Source: an uncultured Eubacterium sp.
Lineage (GTDB): Bacteria > Bacillota > Clostridia > Lachnospirales > Lachnospiraceae
Direction of reading: 5' to 3'
Assembly: GCA_905236805.1 (NCBI GenBank)
Contig: CAJOPH010000007.1
Coordinates: forward strand, 1-38,191
Length of the DNA: 38,191 nt
How positions within the stretch are numbered: position 1 is the stretch's first letter; every line of letters starts with the position of its first letter. The notes under the pieces were generated by a model that was given only the letters and a program-made list of their open reading frames with translations, searched no databases and was not told the origin of the DNA. The position numbers were made by a program, and so were the translations under genes. Shown here in pieces: positions 6,430 to 15,700 of the stretch.

Positions 6430-9099
6430 ATGGAAAAGAATTATGATCCGAAAAAGATCGAAGAGAGACTGTACAAAAAGTGGATGGATGCGGGATACTT
6501 TCACGCAGATGAAAAATCATCCAAAAAGCCCTTCGTCATAATGATGCCTCCCCCCAACATCACGGGGCAGCTCCACATGGGCCATGCCCTGGACAATACG
6601 ATGCAGGACATATTGATCCGTTACAAGAGGATGCAGGGGTATGAGGCCTTATGGCAGCCGGGGACAGATCACGCCTCCATAGCCACTGAGGTCCGCGTCA
6701 TCGAGGAGCTAAGAAAGGAAGGAAAGGAAAAGGAAGACATAGGAAGAGATGCTTTTCTTGACAGGGTCTGGGAGTGGCGGAAAGAGTACGGCGGAAGAAT
6801 TATATCACAATTAAAGAAAATGGGTTCGTCTGCTGACTGGGAGAGGGAGCGCTTCACGATGGATGAGGGCTGCTCAAAGGCCGTGACGGAGGTATTTACC
6901 AAGCTCTACAAAAAAAAGTGGATCTACAAAGGCGACAGGATAATAAACTGGTGCCCCGTATGCCAGACCTCCATTTCGGATGCCGAGGTGGAATACGAGG
7001 AGATGGAGGGGAAGTTCTGGCATATTTTTTATCCGGTGAAGGGCTCTGATGAAAAGGTGGAGATAGCCACCACCCGTCCTGAGACCATGCTGGGGGATAC
7101 CGCGGTGGCGGTGCATCCCGAGGATGAAAGGTATGCCCACCTCATTGGAAAGACGGTGATTTTGCCCATCGTAAATAAAGAGATCCCCGTCGTGGCAGAC
7201 AGCTATGTCGACAGGGAATTCGGGACAGGTGTCGTAAAGATCACCCCCGCCCATGACCCCAATGACTTTGAGGTGGGCCGCCGCCATGACCTTCCCGTGG
7301 TCAATATAATGAACGATGACGCCACCATCAATGCCAATGGATGCGACTATGAGGGGATGGATCGCTATGAGGCCAGGGAAAAAATAGTGGCAAAGCTAAA
7401 GGAGCTTGGGCTTTTGGGAAAAATAGAAGATCACACCCATAATGTGGGCACGCACGACAGGTGCCACACGGTGGTAGAGCCCATGGTAAAGAGTCAGTGG
7501 TTTGTGAAGATGGACGAAATGATCCGCCCCGCCGTTTCGGCCGTAAAAAACGGTGATATAAAGCTTATCCCGCCCCGCATGGAAAAGACCTATTTCAACT
7601 GGACCGACAACATAAGGGACTGGTGTATCTCCAGGCAGCTTTGGTGGGGGCACAGGATTCCCGCCTGGTATTGCGATGACTGCGGTGAGGTGACGGTGGC
7701 CGCGAAAACTCCCCATGAGTGCGAACACTGCGGATCCAAAAACATAAGGCAGGACGAGGATACCTTAGATACATGGTTCTCATCTGCCCTGTGGCCTTTT
7801 TCCACCCTCGGGTGGCCTGATGACACTGATGCCCTTAAGGCATTTTACCCCGGGGATGTATTGGTTACGGGGTACGACATCATCTTTTTCTGGGTGATAA
7901 GGATGATCTTTTCGGGCTACGAACATATGGGGGATAAGCCCTTCCATACGGTGCTCTTCCATGGCCTCGTAAGGGATGAGCAGGGGCGGAAGATGAGTAA
8001 GTCCCTGGGCAACGGCATAGATCCGCTCGATGTCATAGATAAATATGGCGCAGATGCCCTCCGCCTTACGCTCATAACGGGAAACTCCCCCGGCAATGAT
8101 ATGAGGTTTTACTGGGAGAGGGTAGAGTCAAACAGGAATTTCGCAAACAAAGTCTGGAATGCCTCAAGGTTCATTAAGATGAATATCCCGGATGGCTTCG
8201 AAGGGGGAAAGGATATCCCGGAGAGGTCCCTGTCCACTGAGGACAGATGGATCATTTCACGGGTAAATACCCTGGTTAAGGAAGTGACATCCAATATGGA
8301 CAGATACGAGCTGGGTATAGCCGTATCAAAGATATATGATTTCATATGGAATGAATTTTGCGACTGGTACATAGAAATAGTTAAGCCGAGATTATACAAG
8401 GGCAAAGAATCCTTGGAAGAAAAGGGGGTATCCGAAGATTATAATGCCGCTTTAACCACCCTGACAAATGTCCTTTCGGTGGCTTTGAAGCTCCTTCACC
8501 CATACATGCCCTTTATCACCGAGGAGATCTATCTTTCATTAAATCCTTCGGAGGAATCAATAATGATCTCCCAATGGCCGGTATATGACGCGGCAAGGTC
8601 GTACGTGGAGGAAGAGAGGGTGATGGACGCCCTCATGGAACTGGTAAAGGGCATAAGGAATGTCAGGACCGAAATGGACATTCCCAATTCCACAAAGGCC
8701 TTTGTAAGGATAGTCACAAAGGACGCTGCCTTAGGGGAGGCTTTATCTTCCGACAGGTACCTCCATATGCTCCATTCTTCGGAAGCCGTATTTCAGGAGG
8801 GAGAAGACGGGGTAAAAGATGACGATGTTTCCGTCGTTTTGTCTTTTGGCCAGGCCTTTATGCCGCTTTCCGACCTGGTGGATATCGGGAAGGAGAAAGA
8901 GAGGCTCGCCAAGGAGATAGAAAGATTAAATAAAGAATTAAAAAGATCCGATTCCATGCTTTCCAACGAAAAATTCCTCGCCAAGGCCCCGAAGGATAAG
9001 GTGGACGGGGAAAAGGCCAAGCGGGAAAAATACGCCGGGATGCTTGAGGCTGCCAAAGAGAGGCTCTCAAAGATGGAGGCTGTGAATAATAACGTCTGA
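6430..9099 (+). CDS. valS: Valyl-tRNA synthetase
   Basis: 889-residue class I aminoacyl-tRNA synthetase that charges tRNA-Val and edits misactivated threonine. The HIGH-type motif lies in PPPNITGQLHMGHAL at residues 40-54, the KMSKS loop at 521-525, and the editing domain between them (about 190-335). Anticodon-binding helices follow, then a C-terminal coiled-coil arm (about 820-885). Two CxxC pairs (WCPVC near 177 and CDDC/CEHC near 415-435) could bind zinc. The ribosome site is AAGGAGAGAG. The 80-base upstream gap is too short for a full T-box leader and shows no T-box antiterminator motif, unlike many Firmicute valS genes. Confidence 0.97.
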   Translation: MEKNYDPKKIEERLYKKWMDAGYFHADEKSSKKPFVIMMPPPNITGQLHMGHALDNTMQDILIRYKRMQGYEALWQPGTDHASIATEVRVIEELRKEGKEKEDIGRDAFLDRVWEWRKEYGGRIISQLKKMGSSADWERERFTMDEGCSKAVTEVFTKLYKKKWIYKGDRIINWCPVCQTSISDAEVEYEEMEGKFWHIFYPVKGSDEKVEIATTRPETMLGDTAVAVHPEDERYAHLIGKTVILPIVNKEIPVVADSYVDREFGTGVVKITPAHDPNDFEVGRRHDLPVVNIMNDDATINANGCDYEGMDRYEAREKIVAKLKELGLLGKIEDHTHNVGTHDRCHTVVEPMVKSQWFVKMDEMIRPAVSAVKNGDIKLIPPRMEKTYFNWTDNIRDWCISRQLWWGHRIPAWYCDDCGEVTVAAKTPHECEHCGSKNIRQDEDTLDTWFSSALWPFSTLGWPDDTDALKAFYPGDVLVTGYDIIFFWVIRMIFSGYEHMGDKPFHTVLFHGLVRDEQGRKMSKSLGNGIDPLDVIDKYGADALRLTLITGNSPGNDMRFYWERVESNRNFANKVWNASRFIKMNIPDGFEGGKDIPERSLSTEDRWIISRVNTLVKEVTSNMDRYELGIAVSKIYDFIWNEFCDWYIEIVKPRLYKGKESLEEKGVSEDYNAALTTLTNVLSVALKLLHPYMPFITEEIYLSLNPSEESIMISQWPVYDAARSYVEEERVMDALMELVKGIRNVRTEMDIPNSTKAFVRIVTKDAALGEALSSDRYLHMLHSSEAVFQEGEDGVKDDDVSVVLSFGQAFMPLSDLVDIGKEKERLAKEIERLNKELKRSDSMLSNEKFLAKAPKDKVDGEKAKREKYAGMLEAAKERLSKMEAVNNNV

Positions 9100-9122
9100 T
9101 CTTGTCCCTTTGCTATTTTTTC

Positions 9123-9151
9123 TTGATATAATCTGTTCCATATGATATAAT
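9123..9151 (+). promoter_or_regulatory. Promoter for the fapA-folC operon
   Basis: TTGATA (9123-9128), 17-bp spacer, TATAAT (9146-9151), extended -10 TG at 9143-9144. The expected start near 9158 gives a leader of about 110 bases. Confidence 0.8.
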
Positions 9152-9171
9152 ATAAGAGGGTATTAGGGTGT

Positions 9172-9206
9172 GTCCGGCTGCGGCCGGATAATGCCGGAGC
9201 TTTTTT
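9172..9206 (+). terminator. Possible attenuator hairpin in the fapA leader
   Basis: TCCGGC (9173-9178) can pair with GCCGGA at 9183-9188 or with an identical GCCGGA at 9193-9198. The second copy is followed by AGC and six T (9201-9206). Two exclusive foldings, one next to a T-run, suggest a terminator or attenuator in the leader. It lies downstream of the fapA promoter, so it is not simply the valS terminator. The stems are short. Confidence 0.45.
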
Positions 9207-9269
9207 GGCAGTTATGTCTGACCTTTTTGTGTGAGGCGTTGTGGTTTTGTTGTAAGGATGTGTTGATCC

Positions 9270-10748
9270 ATGGCTATAGATTTAGATAACGTTGGTTTGG
9301 ATTTTGAATTAGACGATCTTCTCAATATGGACAAGGGCTCTTTAGCTGCCAAGGATGGTGAAAGTGATGAAGATACATCGAACGTCGATACCGAAGGTCT
9401 ATCCGTGAAGGTCTCCGACGACAAGATGAAGGCCTTCATCATGGTGGAAAAGGGCAAGAACTTCTCCATGGCACAGGGCATTTTGGCCCTGAGGGAGGCG
9501 GGCGTCGTATCCGGCATAGACAAGGAAAAGCTTAAAGATGTTTTGGGAGGAGGGGTATTTTTGGAACCTCCCGCCGTGGCGGTCGGGGTAGAGCCCATAC
9601 AGAGCGTAAAGGGTTACTATGAATACCATTTTGATAAGGAGTTGGACAAAAAGCCCAAAGAGCTTCCCGACGGTTCCGTGGATTACCTCAATGTAAATGC
9701 CATATCCATAGTCCAAAAGGGAGACCTTATAGCCGAATACTTTCCCGCGAAGCAGGGCAGGGCGGGGCATACCGTGACCGGACTGGAGATTCCGGTAAAG
9801 CGTGTGGCCGAGCTTCCGCCCCTGAGGGGAAAGGGTTTTTCCAGGTCCGAGGACGGCACGAAATATACGGCCGACATGACGGGAAAGATCAATGAGGTAG
9901 GCGGCAGGATAGTCATATCCTCCGTGTATGAGGTATCGGGTGACGCAGATCTTTCCACCGGCAATATAGACTTCAGGGGGGATGTCATAGTCCACGGGGC
10001 CGTCAGGGACGGGATTTCCATCAAGGCGACCGGCACCATCACGGTAAACGGGGTGGTAGAGGGTGCCCAGCTGGAGTCCGGGGGCGACATGGTCTTGAAA
10101 AAAGGTCTCATCGGGAACTCCAAGGCGAATATAGTATGCAAGGGTTCTTTGTCCGCAAAGTTCGTGGAATTTTGCTATGTGGAGTCCCAGGGCGACATCA
10201 ATGCCGAGTCCTTCATGGAGTCCGAGGTCTACTGCTACGGCAAGATCATGGTTCCCGGCAAGAAGGGCAAGATCATAGGCGGGACTACCGTTGCCATAGA
10301 GGGCGTAAAGGCCAGGTTCATAGGCAACCAGGCCGGAGTGCCTACCTGGATCAGGGTAGGGGCGGACGCAGAGCTAAAGTACCAGATCATAGCCCTCCAG
10401 AAAAAGATAGAGGCTACTCAGTCGAACTTGGACAGGGTGGAGGAAGGCCTTAAGGTATTAGATCAGCTGGGTACGGATCCCGGAAAGGCCGAGGAAGCCA
10501 AGATGAAGAAGATGCAGCTTATGCGCGTCAAGATCCGGGACACCTCCATCCAGTCCGCGGACAAGATCGAGATGGAAAGGCTCCAGAGCCTGCTTGTCCG
10601 CAGCCAGGGTGCCATAGTAAGGGTGGACGATACCATCTATGCGGGGGTAAATATAAAGATAGGCGACAAGATGACGGTCCTAAAGAGCAGCGAACATTAC
10701 TGTGAGTTCGTTGAGGGCGAAGAAGATATAAAGCTAAGAAGATTGTAA
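9270..10748 (+). CDS. fapA: FapA (DUF342) family protein
   Basis: 492-residue cytoplasmic protein of the DUF342/FapA family. An acidic N-terminal tail (residues 1-50) precedes the FapA N-terminal domain (about 50-200, with AEYFPAKQGRAGHTVTG). A repetitive beta-helix-like section follows (about 215-355, strand repeats such as GDVIVHGAVRDG and GTITVNGVVEGA). A coiled coil occupies about 365-440. Family members are linked to flagellar assembly or polar positioning in some bacteria, but many occur outside flagellar loci, as here. The chemoreceptor downstream is the only motility-related neighbour. It heads a likely operon with folC, whose ATG begins one base after its stop. Confidence 0.88.
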   Translation: MAIDLDNVGLDFELDDLLNMDKGSLAAKDGESDEDTSNVDTEGLSVKVSDDKMKAFIMVEKGKNFSMAQGILALREAGVVSGIDKEKLKDVLGGGVFLEPPAVAVGVEPIQSVKGYYEYHFDKELDKKPKELPDGSVDYLNVNAISIVQKGDLIAEYFPAKQGRAGHTVTGLEIPVKRVAELPPLRGKGFSRSEDGTKYTADMTGKINEVGGRIVISSVYEVSGDADLSTGNIDFRGDVIVHGAVRDGISIKATGTITVNGVVEGAQLESGGDMVLKKGLIGNSKANIVCKGSLSAKFVEFCYVESQGDINAESFMESEVYCYGKIMVPGKKGKIIGGTTVAIEGVKARFIGNQAGVPTWIRVGADAELKYQIIALQKKIEATQSNLDRVEEGLKVLDQLGTDPGKAEEAKMKKMQLMRVKIRDTSIQSADKIEMERLQSLLVRSQGAIVRVDDTIYAGVNIKIGDKMTVLKSSEHYCEFVEGEEDIKLRRL

Positions 10749-10749
10749 A

Positions 10750-12063
10750 ATGACGTATGAAGAAGCTGTGTCAAAATTATTTGATACGCCGAGGTTTTCA
10801 AAGAAGAATTCCATAGAACACACAAGGCGGCTCCTCAGGGCGTTAGGACACCCTGAGGAGTCTTTTCACATTGTACATGTCGCGGGCTCCGTGGGAAAGG
10901 GCTCTACCTGCAGCTTTATCAAGAATATTTTGGATGAGGCAGGGTATGTGACAGGGATATTCACATCTCCCCACCTGACAGAACCTTCGGAAAGGATAAG
11001 GGTCAAGGATAAGGATATCTCTCATGAGGACTTTGCAGGATATTTTGCCATGGTTACACAATGCGCAAGGAAAGAAATAGACCCCCCTACGTTTTTTGAG
11101 GTGGTCTTCCTTATGGGTATGTGTTATTTCCGCGATGCCGGAATTGATATAGGCGTGCTGGAGACAGGGCTTGGGGGAAGGCTTGACGCAACGAACGCCC
11201 CCGCTTCCAAGGATCTTTGCGTCATTACGAAGATTGCCTTGGAGCATACGGACATACTGGGGGATACTTTGGATGAAATAGCCCCGGAGAAGGCGGGAAT
11301 CATGAGGAAAGGGGTTCCCGCTGTGTTTCTTGATGAGCCGGAGGAAGCCTGTGCGCAAATATTAAAAAAGGCTAAGGAGACGGGCGCAAAGCCAAAAATA
11401 ATCTCGAAAAAAAACATTATTGATGTGAAAAATCCCAAACTTGGTATTGATTTTTCCTATAAAACAGAGTATGATATATACAGAGTGAAAAACGGGCTTT
11501 TGCCGGGGTACCAGGCCGAAAACATCGCCCTGGCCATTGAGGCGGCTTTGATTATGCTCAAAGACAAAGATCCCCTTATCCGCAGGCGATCCATTGAAAA
11601 AGGGGTGGAAAAGACCCTGATCAGGGGGCGCATGCACGAGATAAGGAGGAACCTTTTCGTGGATGGGGCGCATAACCCTGCCGAAATAGCGGCTTTTCTT
11701 GGTGAGGCGCAAAGGATAATATCTTCAAGGAGATTTGGTTCCTTTGGCTCATCCTTTGGGAAAAAGGCCATTCTCATTCTGGGGATGATGAAGGATAAGG
11801 ACACCGAAAGGATGATGGCAGATATTTCGGGCAGGGGGATTTTTGATGCCGTAATCCCGGTCACCGTAAAAAATAAAAGGGCCATGGACGCAACGGACAT
11901 GGGGAAAATGATTGATGGAGCGATTGTAATCCCGGATTCTGAAAAAGCCCTGGAATATGCCCTGTCAATGGGAGAAAACAAAGGCGAAAATATTATTTTT
12001 GTCACAGGGTCCATGTACCTGGTGGGCGAGATAACAGGAATGTATGAGGGAGGAAGAGCATGA
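10750..12063 (+). CDS. folC: Folylpolyglutamate synthase / dihydrofolate synthase
   Basis: 437-residue Mur-ligase-fold enzyme that adds glutamate to dihydropteroate and/or to reduced folates, using ATP. The P-loop reads GSVGKGS (46-52), a Val-for-Asn variant of the family GTNGKGS. It is followed by GIFTSPHL, GLGGRLDATN (about 141-150) and the C-terminal DGAHNPAE. The start codon is one base after the fapA stop, with no clear ribosome site of its own, so translation probably depends on coupling. The stop overlaps the next small gene by ATGA. No other folate gene is in the window, so whether it has the dihydrofolate synthase activity is open. Confidence 0.92.
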   Translation: MTYEEAVSKLFDTPRFSKKNSIEHTRRLLRALGHPEESFHIVHVAGSVGKGSTCSFIKNILDEAGYVTGIFTSPHLTEPSERIRVKDKDISHEDFAGYFAMVTQCARKEIDPPTFFEVVFLMGMCYFRDAGIDIGVLETGLGGRLDATNAPASKDLCVITKIALEHTDILGDTLDEIAPEKAGIMRKGVPAVFLDEPEEACAQILKKAKETGAKPKIISKKNIIDVKNPKLGIDFSYKTEYDIYRVKNGLLPGYQAENIALAIEAALIMLKDKDPLIRRRSIEKGVEKTLIRGRMHEIRRNLFVDGAHNPAEIAAFLGEAQRIISSRRFGSFGSSFGKKAILILGMMKDKDTERMMADISGRGIFDAVIPVTVKNKRAMDATDMGKMIDGAIVIPDSEKALEYALSMGENKGENIIFVTGSMYLVGEITGMYEGGRA

Positions 12064-12200
12064 TAGATTTTGAAGAAGAGCTTAAGAAATTCGAGCCTTC
12101 GGGTGAGGTGAAGGAGGCCGAGGAAGTCATCTACAACAGGGATCTTACAGACCTTGTGGATGTCATGCAGGAGCTTGACTTAAGGGGTATGAACAAATGA
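12060..12200 (+). CDS. Small acidic protein of 46 residues, function unknown
   Basis: MIDFEEELKKFEP at the N-terminus and LDLRGMNK at the end. It is strongly acidic and predicted mostly helical, with no Cys and no membrane segment. It overlaps the folC stop by ATGA (12060-12063) and the following TPR gene by ATGA (12197-12200), a double overlap that supports a real translated gene. GGAGGAAGAGC before the ATG gives it a ribosome site. The context suggests a partner or regulator of the zinc-ribbon/TPR protein, but this is inference. Confidence 0.8.
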   Translation: MIDFEEELKKFEPSGEVKEAEEVIYNRDLTDLVDVMQELDLRGMNK

Positions 12201-13597
12201 AATGCTACAAGTGCGGCAAAGAGCTCCTTGAGGGTAACAGCTGCCCTTCATGCGGGGCAAAGGTAGGGCTGTACCGTAAGATCATAGCCAGCTCCAATTT
12301 TTTGTACAACAGGGGGCTTGAGGCCGCAAATGAAAGAAATCTTACGGATGCCGGCAAATACCTTAAAGGTTCGCTAAGGCTAAACAAAAACCAGATAGAC
12401 GCCAGGAACCTCCTCGGGCTCATATATTATGAGAGGGGAGAGGTGACACAGGCCCTGGAAGAGTGGTCCATCAGCAGGGCCCTTAGGCCTTCGGGAAACG
12501 AGGCCGAAAGGTACCTTCAGATGCTGACGGGCGGGCTGTCGAGGGAGGATACCGCATCCATCATCAGGAAATACAATACATCCGTAGGCTATGTGAAGCA
12601 GTCCAATTACGACATAGCCATGGTGCAGCTAAAGAATATCCTAAGCCTTCATCCGCATTTTGTAAAGGCACATCAGATGCTTGCCTTGCTTTACTGTATC
12701 GAAGATGACTATGTGAACGCCAAGACCGAGATAGAGGAAGCTTTTGCGATAGATGAGGGTGACCCGAAGACCAGGCGTTATCAGCGCGAAATAAACCGCA
12801 AGGTAAAGGAGGCCTTATCCTCCGAAAAGAAAAGGTCCCGCAAGGATTCGGTTTCCTACAGCAGCGGAAACGAGACCATAATACAGCCCCTGATAGGAAG
12901 GTTTGCAGGTCCCCTGGCGGTAACGGTAAATATCATTATCGGCATGGCCATAGGGGCTGCCCTGGTTTATTTCCTTTTGTTTCCGGCGGTACGCGCATCG
13001 TATGTCTCTGAGGCCAATAAAAAGCTTACGGAGGCAAACGAGCTGGTGGCCAGTGAGGAGGCGGGGGTATCTTCGCTGGAGGATAAAATATCCTCATTGG
13101 AAGATGAGATAGCTGAATATGAGTCCTCCGATGCCCTCAACAAAAAAAAGATAAAAAGCTACGGATCGCTCATCTTGTGCCTCAAGTACCTAAGGGAGGG
13201 CAATCAGTCGAGCGCGCTCTATCAGTTTGAAAAGGTAAAGAAAAAAAGGCTCTCGGGGGATGCCTTGGATGTATATGAGGAGGTAGCGGCAGAGCTTTTG
13301 GAAAAAAAGCTGTCTGAGCTTTATTCGAGCGGAAATTCCGCTTTATCGTCAAGAAATTACCAAGGGGCAATCTATTACTTCGAGGAAGCGGCACAGATTG
13401 ATGAAGAGTATAACTCCGGGCAGCTGCTTTACAATCTTGCCCAGAGCTACCGCCTGAACGATGACCTGGAGGAAGCCCTTGAGACATACCAAAAGGTGGT
13501 GGATCTTTTCCCGAACAGCAGGGTGGCAGGCTATAGCTCGACTTACATTTCAAGCATTGAGAGACAGCTGGATACGGAAGAAGGAGATGAGGATTAA
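12197..13597 (+). CDS. Zinc-ribbon and TPR membrane protein
   Basis: 466 residues. An N-terminal zinc ribbon (Cys3, Cys6, Cys16, Cys19) is followed by a cytoplasmic TPR block (about 33-200). A basic linker leads to one membrane segment (about 239-264), then a coiled coil (about 270-312). A second TPR block (about 325-460) lies on the far side, where YSSGNSALSSRNYQGAIYYF and YNLAQSYRLNDDLEEAL are clear TPR helices. With the N-terminus inside, the second TPR set would be outside the cell. That is a bridging scaffold design, with unknown partners. No enzymatic motif. It is coupled to the 46-aa gene upstream, and LysR follows 3 bases after its stop. Confidence 0.8.
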   Translation: MKCYKCGKELLEGNSCPSCGAKVGLYRKIIASSNFLYNRGLEAANERNLTDAGKYLKGSLRLNKNQIDARNLLGLIYYERGEVTQALEEWSISRALRPSGNEAERYLQMLTGGLSREDTASIIRKYNTSVGYVKQSNYDIAMVQLKNILSLHPHFVKAHQMLALLYCIEDDYVNAKTEIEEAFAIDEGDPKTRRYQREINRKVKEALSSEKKRSRKDSVSYSSGNETIIQPLIGRFAGPLAVTVNIIIGMAIGAALVYFLLFPAVRASYVSEANKKLTEANELVASEEAGVSSLEDKISSLEDEIAEYESSDALNKKKIKSYGSLILCLKYLREGNQSSALYQFEKVKKKRLSGDALDVYEEVAAELLEKKLSELYSSGNSALSSRNYQGAIYYFEEAAQIDEEYNSGQLLYNLAQSYRLNDDLEEALETYQKVVDLFPNSRVAGYSSTYISSIERQLDTEEGDED

Positions 13598-13600
13598 ATC

Positions 13601-14590
13601 ATGACTTTACAACAGCTTCGATATGCCATAACAATAGCCCAGAGTAAATCAATGAACGAGGCGGCCAAGAGCCTCTACATATCCCAGCCTTCCCTTTCTT
13701 CTTCCATGAAGGAGCTGGAGAGGGAGCTGCGCATCAGCATTTTCCAAAGGACGTCAAAGGGGGTAAATGTCACCCCTGAGGGCGTGGAATTTCTTGGGTA
13801 TGCCAGGTCTGTCATAGGCCAGGCGGACCTTCTGGAAGACAGGTACATGGAAAAGCCCACGGTGAAGAAGCATTTCGGGGTCTCTACCCAGCATTATTCC
13901 TTTGCGGTGGAAGCGTTCGTTTCCATGATGGGAAGGTTTGACATGAACGAATATGAGTTTGCCATCAGGGAGACCAGGACGGCAGATGTCATAGGAGATG
14001 TTTCCCTGGGAAAGAGCGATGTGGGGGTTCTTTATCTAAATGACTTTAACAGGACGGTCCTGACCAAGATCTTAAGGGACAATGGCCTTATGTTCAAGGA
14101 GCTTTTTGTCTGCGATGCCTATGTCTATATGTGGAAAAAGCACCCCTTATCAAAAAGGGATTCACTGAGCATGGAGGACTTGGACGACTATCCCTGCCTG
14201 TGCTTTGAGCAGGGAGAGAACAATTCCTTCTATTTCGCGGAGGAGATCCTTAGCACATATGACTACAAAAAGACCATCCACGCCTGTGACAGGGCCACCA
14301 TGCTAAACCTCATGAAGGGCGTAAACGGATATACCCTTTGTTCGGGGATAATATCCGAAAGCCTGAACGGGGACGACTACATCTGCGTGCCCCTGGAGTC
14401 TTCAGAAAAAATGCACGTGGGTTACATATCCAGGAAGGGGGTGCCTTTGGGAAGCATAGGGGAGCTGTATGTGAATATCCTGGCACAGTATTCGGGGAAT
14501 GTCATAGGAAAAAATGGCGATACGGCTGCCGCGGATACCGAAGATGGCGGCATGGAAAATAAAGAGCCGCAAAGCGGCAAGGATCTATGA
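13601..14590 (+). CDS. LysR-family transcriptional regulator, operon-internal
   Basis: 329 residues. The N-terminal winged helix (about 1-60) reads MTLQQLRYAITIAQSKSMNE, then LYISQPSLSSSMKELEREL, typical of CysB/CbbR-like LysR proteins. An effector domain follows (about 90-300), and a low-complexity C-terminal tail rich in Asp, Ala and Gly (about 305-329). The ribosome site is GGAGATGAGG. It lies 3 bases after the TPR gene and overlaps mnmA by ATGA. It is thus buried in an operon rather than divergent from a target, so its targets are probably elsewhere. Confidence 0.88.
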   Translation: MTLQQLRYAITIAQSKSMNEAAKSLYISQPSLSSSMKELERELRISIFQRTSKGVNVTPEGVEFLGYARSVIGQADLLEDRYMEKPTVKKHFGVSTQHYSFAVEAFVSMMGRFDMNEYEFAIRETRTADVIGDVSLGKSDVGVLYLNDFNRTVLTKILRDNGLMFKELFVCDAYVYMWKKHPLSKRDSLSMEDLDDYPCLCFEQGENNSFYFAEEILSTYDYKKTIHACDRATMLNLMKGVNGYTLCSGIISESLNGDDYICVPLESSEKMHVGYISRKGVPLGSIGELYVNILAQYSGNVIGKNGDTAAADTEDGGMENKEPQSGKDL

Positions 14591-15657
14591 AAAAGGTTCT
14601 TGTGGCCATGAGCGGGGGCGTAGACAGCACGGTCACCGCGGGGATACTGAAGGAGAGGGGATACTCTTGCTTTGGTATCACCATGAGGCTCTTTGACCAT
14701 GGGGAAGACAGCGTCCCAAAGGGCAAAAGCTGCTGTTCATATGAGGATGTAAATGATGCCAAGGATGCCTGCGCCGCAATGGGGATACCATACACGGTGG
14801 CAGACTACAGGGATGATTTTGAAAAATATGTCATAAATGATTTTGTCTGCGAATACCGAAGGGGACAAACGCCCAATCCCTGCATCAGGTGCAATAAATA
14901 CCTGAAGTTTGACAGGCTTTTGGAAAGGGCAAAAAAACAAGGCTTTGACTATATGGCGACCGGACATTATGCGCGTGTCATATTTAACAAAGACACAAAT
15001 AGATATGAGCTTCACAAGGCCAAAGACAAAAAAAAGGACCAGACCTATGTCCTATACATGCTAAGCCAGGAAGTCATGTCCCATTTGATCTTGCCTTTGG
15101 GGGATTTTGAAAAGTCAAAGGTCCGCATGGTCGCGGAGGAAAAGGGTTTCGTTAATTCAAAAAAGCCCGAATCCCAGGATATCTGCTTTGTGCCTGACGG
15201 GGACTATGCGGGATTCATCGAAAGATTTTCGGGGGAGGTGTTTCCGGAAGGGGATTTCGTTGATAAGGACAAAAATGTTTTGGGCAGACACAGGGGGATC
15301 ATCCATTACACGGAAGGTCAAAGGAGGGGGCTGGGGATATCTTCGGAGCGGCCCTACTATGTCATGGGGAAGGATGCTCCCACCAATACCGTGATTTTAG
15401 GCAGGCAGGAAGATCTGTACCGAAGCAGCGTTATGGTCGGGGATTTTAACTGGCTTTCCGTTGAAGAGACATCCCGCGAGATACAATGCGTGGTGAAGAT
15501 ACGCTATTCCCATGGAGGGGAACGCGCGAAATTGAAAAAGATGGACGATGGATCCGTCCATATCCTTTTCGACCATCCGGTAAAGGGTGTCGCGAAGGGA
15601 CAGGCCGCCGTGGCATATCTCGGTGAGATGGTGCTGGGCGGGGGAACCATACTTTAA
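14587..15657 (+). CDS. mnmA: tRNA-specific 2-thiouridylase MnmA
   Basis: 356-residue PP-loop enzyme that thiolates uridine 34 of tRNA-Lys, -Glu and -Gln using ATP and a persulfide donor. The PP-loop SGGVDS is at residues 9-14. NPCIRCNKYLKF carries the first catalytic Cys, and SQDICFVPDGDY the second. TGHYAR and DQTYVLYML are also family landmarks. The start overlaps the LysR stop by ATGA, so translation is coupled. The length is normal. No cysteine desulfurase gene, its usual sulfur partner, is in the window. Confidence 0.96.
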   Translation: MKKVLVAMSGGVDSTVTAGILKERGYSCFGITMRLFDHGEDSVPKGKSCCSYEDVNDAKDACAAMGIPYTVADYRDDFEKYVINDFVCEYRRGQTPNPCIRCNKYLKFDRLLERAKKQGFDYMATGHYARVIFNKDTNRYELHKAKDKKKDQTYVLYMLSQEVMSHLILPLGDFEKSKVRMVAEEKGFVNSKKPESQDICFVPDGDYAGFIERFSGEVFPEGDFVDKDKNVLGRHRGIIHYTEGQRRGLGISSERPYYVMGKDAPTNTVILGRQEDLYRSSVMVGDFNWLSVEETSREIQCVVKIRYSHGGERAKLKKMDDGSVHILFDHPVKGVAKGQAAVAYLGEMVLGGGTIL

Positions 15658-15700
15658 TAACTTATATTAAACGATTTTTTCAAACAGGGGAGGTAGTAAC

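Noticed and set aside
9152..9269. c-di-GMP riboswitch before fapA
   Set aside because: The leader lacks the conserved GEMM core sequences; only GC-rich GCCGG pairings are seen.
10136..10453. 105-codon frame inside fapA
   Set aside because: Rich in Arg, Gly and His in an alternative frame, typical of a shadow frame of a real gene; no independent signals.
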